A stretch of DNA of 64,000 nucleotides from contig CP054837.1 of NCBI GenBank assembly GCA_028768525.1, forward strand, positions 4,832,001 through 4,896,000, written 5' to 3'. Position 1 is the first letter of the stretch, and each line of letters starts with the position of its first letter. The stretch is from Desulfobacter sp. (GTDB lineage: Bacteria > Desulfobacterota > Desulfobacteria > Desulfobacterales > Desulfobacteraceae). The notes under the pieces were generated by a model, which saw only the letters and a list, made by a program, of their open reading frames with translations, had not been told where the DNA came from and made no database searches. Position numbers and translations under genes: made by a program. This document shows positions 25,133 to 32,501 of the stretch, piece by piece.

Positions 25133-26446
25133 CTATTGCTTCACCTCATAATAATCCTTTGGCCGGTCCTGGAGGTAGATTTTGTGGTATTTGGTTTTAT
25201 CGGCCTTGTCGTAGAACTCATAGGCCTTTTCCTTGCAGGCGTCACAGGCGTTGATGGGGATATGGACCCCCAGGATGTGGTGGCCCGGGGTGGCCTTGGA
25301 ATCCACCTCAAAACTGCCGCCGCAATCCCTGCAGATCCGGATTTTCTCCTTTTGCCGTTCAAAGATGTTGTCGGTGTCGTAGAATACCTCCCGGTGGCGG
25401 ATGAGGATGTCGCCCGGGGTTCCGGCGGCTTCCCGCATCTGATCCCGCTGGTTCCAGTAGCCCATGATCTGGTCCGTGGTTTTTTTGATCTTGTCGGTGA
25501 GGCTCACGGACTGCTTAAGGCGGTCGGGGTTGTAATCGGGTTCTATTACGCCTGAATAGTCCAGGCCGGCCATGGCCAGAATGATTCCAAGGTTGACGTA
25601 GGGCAGGGCGCCTTCAATGGAATAGCCCCCTTCCAGTACGGCAATGTCCGGCTTGAGCATGGAGGTGAGCTGGGCATAGCCCTGGGCGGAAAAATTCATG
25701 TTGGTTAAAGGGTCGGTGTAATGGTTGTCCTGTCCGGCGGAATTGACGATAATATCGGGCTTGAATTCCTCCAGCACCGGAAGGACACAGTTTTTAATCA
25801 CATAGAGGTAGCCTTCGGTGGAGGTGCCCGGGGGCAGGGGGATGTTCAGGTTTGAGCCCTTGGCATTGGGGCCGCCCAGTTCGCCCGGGAAACCCGTGCC
25901 CGGATACATGGTCCGGCCGTCCTGGTGCAGGGAGATGAACAGCACATCCGGGTCATGCCAGAAAATATCATTGGTGCCGTCACCGTGGTGGCAGTCCGTA
26001 TCAACTACGGCGATGCGCTTGAGTCCGAATTTGGACCGGATGTACTCCACCATCACCGCCTCAATATTGATGTGGCAGAACCCCCGTCCGCCATGGGAGA
26101 CCCGCATGGAGTGGTGTCCGGGGGGGCGGACCAGGGCAAATCCGTTTTTAACTTCCTTGTTCATCACGGCATTGGCAATGGCCTTGGCGCCACCGGCTGA
26201 AATAAGGTGGGACTCCGTGGTCACGGTCCGTTCGTCGGGCACACAAAAATGGGTGCGCTGGATGTCCTCCGGGGTCACCAGATCGGGCTTGTATTCCACA
26301 ATGCCCTGGATGTCGAAAATCCCTTCTTCGGTGACCTGGTCCTGGGTATACAGCAGGCGCTCCTCCCGTTCCGGATGGGTGGGGTCGATGGCCCAGTCAA
26401 ATGCAGGAAAAAATACAAGCCCGGTTTTGTGAGATGATTTTAGCAT
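25133..26446 (-). CDS. Histone deacetylase-fold amidohydrolase with C-terminal zinc ribbon
   Basis: 437-residue protein of the arginase/deacetylase fold (AcuC, acetylpolyamine amidohydrolase and HDAC group). Active-site landmarks: RPPGHH at 107-112 (catalytic His pair), DTDCHHGDGTND at 149-160 with Asp151 and His153 as likely zinc ligands, GQD with Asp240 as the third ligand and GGY with Tyr275 as the transition-state Tyr. All catalytic residues are retained, so it should hydrolyse an amide such as an N-acetyl or cyclic amide. The C-terminal 65 residues add CRDCGG and CDACKEK, a putative zinc ribbon not usual in AcuC. The gene follows a hydantoinase-type gene by 20 bases. The substrate is unknown. 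Confidence 0.85.
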   Translation of the reverse strand: MLKSSHKTGLVFFPAFDWAIDPTHPEREERLLYTQDQVTEEGIFDIQGIVEYKPDLVTPEDIQRTHFCVPDERTVTTESHLISAGGAKAIANAVMNKEVKNGFALVRPPGHHSMRVSHGGRGFCHINIEAVMVEYIRSKFGLKRIAVVDTDCHHGDGTNDIFWHDPDVLFISLHQDGRTMYPGTGFPGELGGPNAKGSNLNIPLPPGTSTEGYLYVIKNCVLPVLEEFKPDIIVNSAGQDNHYTDPLTNMNFSAQGYAQLTSMLKPDIAVLEGGYSIEGALPYVNLGIILAMAGLDYSGVIEPDYNPDRLKQSVSLTDKIKKTTDQIMGYWNQRDQMREAAGTPGDILIRHREVFYDTDNIFERQKEKIRICRDCGGSFEVDSKATPGHHILGVHIPINACDACKEKAYEFYDKADKTKYHKIYLQDRPKDYYEVKQ

Positions 26447-26466
26447 GGTCGCCTCGTTGTCTTGTA

Positions 26467-28149
26467 TCAGCCGTTTGTGCTGAGTACCGATTCATAGCCC
26501 TTGATCAGGCCGGGTTTCAACTGCATTTTTGTCCTGAATATCTTTCCTCTGGGGGAGAAATTCCGGACAATGTTGAACTCCTGGAATTCCACCACTTCCA
26601 CCTCGTCGATATTATCCGGGTCGGCACCGGCGTTTTCCGCCTTTTCCTTGAGCAGGGTATAGGCGGTCTCCACAAGTTCGTCCTCGGAAAAGGTTTTGGA
26701 AATGGGCTCTGCAAAATCTTCTTCATGGGCCGTGACAATGCCCTGTTCCGTGTCGGCGTTGAGTGACACTTCGCAGGTGGTCCGGGCCAGGGCCGCACCA
26801 ATGGCATTGGCCACCGAGGATTCGGGTACGGCCAGTGTGTCTATTTTGTACATATCTTCGATTTTTTCTGCAAAAAAACGGGCCGGTCCGCCCAGAAGCA
26901 GTATTTTTGCCGGGCTCAGCTTGTAACCCTCCAAAAAGTCGTGGACCGTGTACACGGGTTTGGAATTGAGCCGGTCGATCATTTCAAAGGTTTTTTTCAA
27001 AATGATATTGCAGCAGGATCTAAAGATGTGGTCGGCTGCTTCCCTGTCGTCCATGGACAATTGGGCAGCGATCTGACGGATTCCTTCGCGGGCCTTGTCC
27101 TTGTCCCCCTCATCCATGAGTCCCAGGACCACCAGGGCATCCGTGGGGGTGGGGCCGGGGCCGCCGAAGGCCATGGCCGGTCCCAGGCGGTCGGGGCCGA
27201 TGGTCAGCTTCCCGTCATTTACCCGCAGGGCTGAATCCCCGCCGATGCCCTTGGAATCGGTCCTGAGGGAGCGGATCAAACTTTTATACTGCCCCCGCCG
27301 GATGCCCACGGGCTCCAGCAGCGGGGTTTTGTCCACAAGAAAGGCAATATCCGTGGTGGTGCCGCCGATGTCCAGGACAATGGCGTCCTGCCCGGCCGGG
27401 GCATGGGGAATGGCCCCCATGATGGAGGCGGCCGGTCCCGACAGAACGGTCTGGGCCGGGAAAATCATTGAGGCGGACAGGGTCATGGTTCCCCCGTCTG
27501 CCTTGAGGATCTGGATGGGCACGGTGATGCCCATTTCTTCCAAAGATTTTTCTACGGCCTGGAAAAAATTCTTGTGCAGGGAAAAAACCGATGCATTCAG
27601 GTGGGTGGTCGCAATGCGCCGGGGGAAGTTGAGATTGCCCGACACATGATGGCCCAGGAAGACTTTTTTAAAATATTTGTTCAGAATCCGTTTGATCAGG
27701 ATTTCGTGGGAGGGGTTTCGTACACAGAATTTGCTGACCACGCCCACGTATTCGATGCCGGCCTTTTGCATGACCCTGGCGATATCCTGGATTTCCATTT
27801 CATTCACCGGTGCCTTTTCACGCCCCCGGTGATTGATGGAGCCGCCCACGGCATAGTAATGCCTCCCGGTCCTGAAGTGTTCCGGGTCAATACCCGGACC
27901 TGCGGACACGATCATGCCCACCGGCGCCATGGTTTTCTGGACGATGGCATTGGTGGTCAGGGTGGTGGATATGACCACCCGCCGGACCTGTTCCGGGTCC
28001 GTGTGCTTCAGAAGCGCAGAAAATCCTGAAAGGACGCTTTTGAAGAGGTCGTCAGGATCAGTGGGTACTTTTACGCGTTCTTGAATCCCTGAGCTGCTGA
28101 GGAGAACAGCATCCGTGTGGGTGCCGCCGACATCTAATCCTAAAATCAT
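26467..28149 (-). CDS. Hydantoinase/oxoprolinase-family ATPase (HyuA-like)
   Basis: 560-residue protein of the ASKHA fold. The N-terminal phosphate loop is ILGLDVGGTHTDAVLL and the second is VLDIGGTTTDIAFLVD near residue 275; LLLGGPARFFAEKIED near 445 provides the adenosine region. Related enzymes (5-oxoprolinase, N-methylhydantoinase A, acetone carboxylase beta) use ATP to phosphorylate an amide or ketone. The HyuB-type partner subunit is absent from the neighbourhood; an HDAC-fold hydrolase follows instead by 20 bases. I start at the ATG at 28149 (AAGGAAG seven bases upstream) because it begins exactly at the conserved LGLDVGGTHTD motif; the frame opens 14 codons earlier. Substrate unknown. 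Confidence 0.85.
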   Translation of the reverse strand: MILGLDVGGTHTDAVLLSSSGIQERVKVPTDPDDLFKSVLSGFSALLKHTDPEQVRRVVISTTLTTNAIVQKTMAPVGMIVSAGPGIDPEHFRTGRHYYAVGGSINHRGREKAPVNEMEIQDIARVMQKAGIEYVGVVSKFCVRNPSHEILIKRILNKYFKKVFLGHHVSGNLNFPRRIATTHLNASVFSLHKNFFQAVEKSLEEMGITVPIQILKADGGTMTLSASMIFPAQTVLSGPAASIMGAIPHAPAGQDAIVLDIGGTTTDIAFLVDKTPLLEPVGIRRGQYKSLIRSLRTDSKGIGGDSALRVNDGKLTIGPDRLGPAMAFGGPGPTPTDALVVLGLMDEGDKDKAREGIRQIAAQLSMDDREAADHIFRSCCNIILKKTFEMIDRLNSKPVYTVHDFLEGYKLSPAKILLLGGPARFFAEKIEDMYKIDTLAVPESSVANAIGAALARTTCEVSLNADTEQGIVTAHEEDFAEPISKTFSEDELVETAYTLLKEKAENAGADPDNIDEVEVVEFQEFNIVRNFSPRGKIFRTKMQLKPGLIKGYESVLSTNG

Positions 28150-28341
28150 GGCGTCTTCCTTGGCATAATGATTGAACCCGGCTCCAGTCATCCCTCATGA
28201 GAGTCCGCCGGGTCTGCAATCCGGTCTGAATGCAAATTTGAAATCAAGTGATACCAGGGTATCTATAATAAGGGGGAGCTTGTCAGAAAACAAACCTGTT
28301 GTCAATGAAGTTTTAGCCCTTGAAATGGAGGTGGATTTCAT

Positions 28342-28355
28342 TTATCGTTCGATAA
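28342..28355. promoter_or_regulatory. Inverted repeat upstream of the enoyl-CoA hydratase-like gene
   Basis: TTATCG-TT-CGATAA is a perfect inverted repeat 46 bases before the ATG at 28401, closely followed by TAAC-GTT-GTTA (28353-28363). Regulator unknown; a LysR gene lies convergently downstream. Confidence 0.35.
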
Positions 28356-28400
28356 CGTTGTTAACTTGCATAAATTGTAATCCAATATCAGGAGAGAATT

Positions 28401-29123
28401 ATGTCAGTGGTAAGATGGAGAAAGCAGGACAATATCGCCGTCATCGAGATGTGCAACGGTGCCAACCGCATGAACCGGGCCTTTGCCGAGGCCATGACCC
28501 TTTGCCTGGACCAGGTGGAAGGCGACGCCGACATCCAGGCGGCGGTGCTGACCTCAACCGATGAAAAGAACTTCTCCCAGGGCATTGATGTGGAATGGAT
28601 CGGCGGCAAGCTGGCCGCCGGGGAGAATGAGGCGGTGAAGCGCTTCATGTACGGCATGAACGGCGTGTTTAAGCGGCTTCTGCTTTTTCCTGTGCCGGTG
28701 ATCGCCGCCATTAACGGCCATGCCTTCGGCAACGGCGCCATTCTCTCCTGTGCCTGCGATTTCAGGTTTATGAAAAAGGATCGCGGATTTTTTTGCTTTC
28801 CCGAAGTGGATGTGAGCATTCCCTTTCTGCCGGGGATGATCGGGTTTGTCCGCAAGGCCATTCCCGAATACCGGTTCAACCAGATGCTGCTGTCAGGCCA
28901 GCGCATGACCGCACCGGACCTTGAGGTCTCCAATGTACTTGTCAAGGCCTGCGAGAATCAGGAAGAACTGATGGCAGATGCCCTGGCCTATGCCGCCAGC
29001 TTTACTAAAAAGAGGGGGATTTTCAGGGAATTAAAAACGCGGATCCACAAAGAACTGATTCGGATTATCGATGAAGAAGACCCCGAGTTCATCGATACCT
29101 TGAATTTATTTGTTGCCGACTAA
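28401..29123 (+). CDS. Enoyl-CoA hydratase/isomerase-family protein
   Basis: 240-residue crotonase-fold protein. Oxyanion-hole segments are visible: SQGIDVEWIGGKL near residue 57 (first backbone NH region) and AAINGHAFGNGAILSCACDFRFM near residue 98 (second). The C-terminal part, FPEVDVSIPFLPGMIGFVRKAIP, follows the family. The Glu residues used by true hydratases are not evident at the usual place, so it may be an isomerase (delta3,delta2-enoyl-CoA type) rather than a hydratase. The gene stands alone between the divergent hydantoinase gene and a convergent LysR gene whose stop overlaps its own by four bases. Confidence 0.82.
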   Translation: MSVVRWRKQDNIAVIEMCNGANRMNRAFAEAMTLCLDQVEGDADIQAAVLTSTDEKNFSQGIDVEWIGGKLAAGENEAVKRFMYGMNGVFKRLLLFPVPVIAAINGHAFGNGAILSCACDFRFMKKDRGFFCFPEVDVSIPFLPGMIGFVRKAIPEYRFNQMLLSGQRMTAPDLEVSNVLVKACENQEELMADALAYAASFTKKRGIFRELKTRIHKELIRIIDEEDPEFIDTLNLFVAD

Positions 29124-30010
29124 ATCGTCTTCTTTGCGAATTCAATAAATTTCTGGCAGATGGGCGAGCGGCTCCGCTTTTTGGACAGGGTCAGGTAAAA
29201 ATACCGGGTCAGGTCCAGGCCTTCAACGCTGAGGGAAAAGAGGCGGCCGGTCCGCAGCTCCTCTGCCACGGCAATGGTGGAAAGAATGGAAATCCCCACC
29301 CCGCTGATGATTCCCTGGATTACGGAAACGGAATTGCCCATGGTCACATTGGGGACCAGTGCCTTGGCATCGAATCCGGCATCCCCAAGGCTTTTAAGAA
29401 TGGATTTCCAGGTGCCGGAGCCCCTTTCCCTGGCGATGAAAGGCTGGCTGAGGAGATCTGAACAGGGCACGGATTCCCTGCCGGCCCATTTATGGCCCGC
29501 CGGCACAATGAGCTTCATCTCGTCCTGAATCAGCTTTTCCTGTTCCAGGCCAGGGTCCTGGGTCTTTGCACCGACAATGCCCAGTTCCAGTTCCCCCTGT
29601 TTGACGGCCCGGGTGATCTGGCCGGTGTCTCCGGCCGTCAGGGAAATGGATACATCCGGATATAGCTGTTTGAATGCCCCCATCAGCCTTGGGAAAATAT
29701 ATCCCGCCGGAATGGTGGAGCCGCCCATGATGAGTTTGCCCTTGGTCTGCCCCAAAAAATCCAGCATGGCCGACTGGGTCTCTTCCCGCAGGTCAAGCAG
29801 CCGTTTGGCGTAGTCGTAGAGGATCAGTCCGGCCCGGGTGGGTTCTGTCACCTTTCCCAGCCGGTCCAGCAGCCGGCACTGGAAATGTTCTTCCAGTTCT
29901 TTGATGTGGGTGGACACCGTTGGCTGGGAAAGGTTGATGGCCTCGGAGGCCTTGGAAAAACTTTTGTTTTCAACGACGGATACAAATATGTGAAGCTGCC
30001 ATAAATCCAT
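29120..30010 (-). CDS. LysR-family regulator, selenium metabolism-associated type
   Basis: 296-residue LysR regulator. The winged HTH at the N-terminus reads SFSKASEAINLSQPTVSTHIKELE. The effector domain contains LIMGGSTIPAGYIFPRLMGAF and ELELGIVGAKTQDPGLE, which I recognise from the LysR subgroup found near selenium genes in anaerobes; that subgroup assignment is from memory of the family and is less certain than the LysR call. The gene lies 44 bases after coaD on the same strand and could be the last gene of the lpxC-ntrYX operon. No selD or sel genes lie nearby, so its target is open. Confidence 0.88.
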   Translation of the reverse strand: MDLWQLHIFVSVVENKSFSKASEAINLSQPTVSTHIKELEEHFQCRLLDRLGKVTEPTRAGLILYDYAKRLLDLREETQSAMLDFLGQTKGKLIMGGSTIPAGYIFPRLMGAFKQLYPDVSISLTAGDTGQITRAVKQGELELGIVGAKTQDPGLEQEKLIQDEMKLIVPAGHKWAGRESVPCSDLLSQPFIARERGSGTWKSILKSLGDAGFDAKALVPNVTMGNSVSVIQGIISGVGISILSTIAVAEELRTGRLFSLSVEGLDLTRYFYLTLSKKRSRSPICQKFIEFAKKTI

Positions 30011-30054
30011 GGGCGGTCAAAGATCCTTATAAATATAGAATTAGGTGCGGGGAC

Positions 30055-30564
30055 TTAATTGTCCGGTCTCAGCTTGGGGAATTTTTCCATGAGTTTGAGC
30101 TTCACCGGTTCCGGCACCATGTCTGAAATGTCTCCGCCGAACTGGGCCGCTTCCTTGATGATGGAAGATGAGGTAAATATCCACCGCAAGCCTGTCATGA
30201 GGAATACCGACTGGACATCCTTGTTCAGCTTCCGGTTCATCAGGGCCATCTGGAATTCACTTTCGAAATCGGAGATGGCCCGCATGCCACGGATCACGGC
30301 CACGGCATTTTTCATCCTGGCGTATTCCACCAGCAGGCCGTCAAAGGTGTCTACCTGGACCTGGGGATTTCCGTTGAGGCTCTCCCGTATCATAGTTACC
30401 CGCTCTTCTTTGGAAAATAGTGATTTTTTCCCCGGGTTGTGGAGCACGGCGATGATCACAAGGTCAAAGATGTCCTGGGCGCGTTTCAGCACGTCAAGAT
30501 GGCCGTTGGTCAGGGGGTCAAAGGAGCCGGGATAGATTGCAATTCTCTGTTTTTTTTCAGCCAT
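30055..30564 (-). CDS. coaD: Phosphopantetheine adenylyltransferase
   Basis: 169-residue nucleotidyltransferase that adenylates 4'-phosphopantetheine in coenzyme A synthesis. The family motifs are IYPGSFDPLTNGHLDVLKRA near the start (with the T-x-G-H nucleotide-binding motif), AVIRGMRAISDFESEFQMALMNRKL in the middle and TSSSIIKEAAQFGGDI near the end. I use the ATG at 30564 since GAGG lies six bases upstream of it; a second ATG two codons earlier would overlap that site. It follows rsmD by 15 bases, a gene order found widely. Confidence 0.96.
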   Translation of the reverse strand: MAEKKQRIAIYPGSFDPLTNGHLDVLKRAQDIFDLVIIAVLHNPGKKSLFSKEERVTMIRESLNGNPQVQVDTFDGLLVEYARMKNAVAVIRGMRAISDFESEFQMALMNRKLNKDVQSVFLMTGLRWIFTSSSIIKEAAQFGGDISDMVPEPVKLKLMEKFPKLRPDN

Positions 30565-30579
30565 GTGCATCCTCTTGGG

Positions 30580-31131
30580 TTAGTTGTCGGATTCCCGCAA
30601 AAATGAAACAAGTGTCTTTGAGTATTTTTTTTGGCGGTAAATGTCAAGGGACTTCAGGGGAAGGGCGAGGCTTTCCTTAAAATCCTGTTCAACGATGACA
30701 ATACCGCTGGGGGCCAGCAGGTTTATGAAGCCTTCCTTGGCCAGCACCTGTTCGGGCAGGCCCTTATTGTATGGGGGATCCATGAAAATCAGGTCAAAGG
30801 CGTCCAGGCCGGCTGGCAGGGGGCGGGCCGAAAGGTCGTGGCAGAGAAGGGTCGACCGCTCTTCCATCCGGCAGAGTTGGATATTTTTTTTGATGACCTC
30901 GCAGGAGGACTGGGCACCGTCTATGAAGACCGCTGCTTCGGCGCCCCGGCTCAGGGCTTCAAGTCCGAAGGCGCCGGTGCCTGCAAAGAGGTCCAATACC
31001 CGCTGCCCCCGGATGGCGGGACCGATGATGTTGAACAGGGCTTCCCGGACCCGGTCGGGGGTGGGCCGAATGTCCCGGCCCTGGATCTGGGTCAGCTTTC
31101 TGCCCCGGCAGTCGCCGCTGATGATTCTCAT
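30580..31131 (-). CDS. rsmD: 16S rRNA (guanine966-N2)-methyltransferase RsmD
   Basis: 183-residue SAM-dependent methyltransferase. Landmarks: MRIISGDCRGRKL at the start, RPTPDRVREALFNII, SAM loop VLDLFAGTGAFGLEALSRGA and catalytic motif IFMDPPYNKG. It modifies G966 of 16S rRNA in the 30S subunit. The start overlaps the ntrX stop by one base, so it is translationally coupled to it, and coaD follows. Length and motifs match closely. Confidence 0.95.
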   Translation of the reverse strand: MRIISGDCRGRKLTQIQGRDIRPTPDRVREALFNIIGPAIRGQRVLDLFAGTGAFGLEALSRGAEAAVFIDGAQSSCEVIKKNIQLCRMEERSTLLCHDLSARPLPAGLDAFDLIFMDPPYNKGLPEQVLAKEGFINLLAPSGIVIVEQDFKESLALPLKSLDIYRQKKYSKTLVSFLRESDN

Positions 31132-32480
31132 TATTTGTCCAGCCGCTTATTGATGAAAGCCACGCTGGTACCCATCCGTTTGGCCGCTGCCGCCACATCC
31201 CCTTTTTCTTCTTTTACCTTATGGCGGATGTAGTCATGCTCAAAGGCGGTGCGGGCCTCATCCAGGCTGTCCATGGTGTACATCCAGCGCCGCTCTGCCT
31301 GGCCTCCTCCGGTGGCCTCCGGATTGTAGGGCTGGGGAATGTCCTCTTTTTTAATGGTGTCGGTTTGCACCATGATGTGGAGGCGTTCCATGAGGTTTTT
31401 CAACTCCCTGACATTGCCCTGCCAATGGTATTGGTCCAGCAGTTCCAGCGCTCCCTGGGAAATTTTTTTCGGTTTGGATGAGGATTTATCTGCCAGCTTT
31501 TTTAAGAATACATCCACCAGCATGGGGATATCCTCCTTGCGGTCCCTCAGGGCCGGCACCTGGATGGGGACCACGTTGAGGCGGTAAAAGAGGTCTTCCC
31601 GGAAACTGCCCCTTTTGATTTCCTCTTCCAGGTCTTTGTTGGAGGAGGTGATCAACCGGACATCCATCTTGATGGTCCGGCTGGATCCGATGCGCTGGAA
31701 GGTCTTTGATTCCAGGGCGCGGAGCATTTTTGCCTGGGTGTTGATGTTCATGTCCCCAATCTCGTCCAGGAAGAGGGTGCCGCCGGAGGCCAGTTCAAAT
31801 TTACCCTTGTTTTTTGAGGTGGCCTGGTCAAAGGCCCCTTTTTCATGGCCGAAAAGTTCGGATTCCAGATGTTCTTCGGGAATGGCGGCGCAGTTGATGA
31901 TGATAAAAGGCCCTTCGGGCCGGGCGCTGAACTGGTGGATGGTCCGGGCCACCATCTCCTTTCCCGTGCCGTTTTCCCCGGAAATCAGGATGGAGGCGTC
32001 GGTGGGGGCGGCCGCCATGACTTCCCCGTAAAGCTTCTGTACGGCAGGGCTGGTGCCGGTGATGGAATTCTTTTCGATGGCCTTTTTGCGCAGGTAGGTG
32101 TTCTCTTCTTCCAGTTTTCTGAAATTCAGGGCATTGTTGATGGTGACCATGACCTTGTCGATGGACAGGGGTTTTTCAAGGAAATCAAATGCCCCGGATT
32201 TGGTGGCGTCCACGGCGGATTCAATGGAACCGTGGCCGGTGATCATGACCACGGGCAGGTTGGGATAGTTTTTTTTGATCTCTTTGAGGGTGTCGATGCC
32301 GTCCATGCCCGGCATCCAGATATCCAGAAGCACGATGTCCGGGGAATGGGTTTCTATTTTTTTCAGGGCCTCATATCCGTTATAGGCATGCATGACCTCG
32401 AAGCCGTCATCGGAAAGAATTCCTTCCAGGGAGTCGATGATGGTGGTTTCGTCGTCAACGATTAAGACTGCCGGGTACAT
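31131..32480 (-). CDS. ntrX: NtrX-like response regulator with altered sigma-54 loop
   Basis: 449-residue NtrC-family regulator. The receiver has DDE at 9-11, phospho-acceptor Asp53 in IVLLDIWMPG and LEKP. The AAA+ domain has Walker A GENGTGKE at 168-175 and Walker B GTLFLDEIGD. The loop that must read GAFTGA to contact sigma-54 is GAFDQA at 215-220, so activation of sigma-54 is doubtful, as in other NtrX proteins lacking that motif. The C-terminal HTH is short and atypical (GDVAAAAKRMGTSVAFINKRL). It lies 21 bases after ntrY, its probable kinase, and overlaps rsmD by one base. Confidence 0.88.
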   Translation of the reverse strand: MYPAVLIVDDETTIIDSLEGILSDDGFEVMHAYNGYEALKKIETHSPDIVLLDIWMPGMDGIDTLKEIKKNYPNLPVVMITGHGSIESAVDATKSGAFDFLEKPLSIDKVMVTINNALNFRKLEEENTYLRKKAIEKNSITGTSPAVQKLYGEVMAAAPTDASILISGENGTGKEMVARTIHQFSARPEGPFIIINCAAIPEEHLESELFGHEKGAFDQATSKNKGKFELASGGTLFLDEIGDMNINTQAKMLRALESKTFQRIGSSRTIKMDVRLITSSNKDLEEEIKRGSFREDLFYRLNVVPIQVPALRDRKEDIPMLVDVFLKKLADKSSSKPKKISQGALELLDQYHWQGNVRELKNLMERLHIMVQTDTIKKEDIPQPYNPEATGGGQAERRWMYTMDSLDEARTAFEHDYIRHKVKEEKGDVAAAAKRMGTSVAFINKRLDK

Positions 32481-32501
32481 AATTTTGTCCTTTCATAATG
32501 C

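Noticed and set aside
28160..28176. TGGCAT-N5-TTGAA as a sigma-54 promoter.
   Set aside because: The -12 element lacks the conserved GC, and the site is about 230 bases from the nearest plus-strand start.
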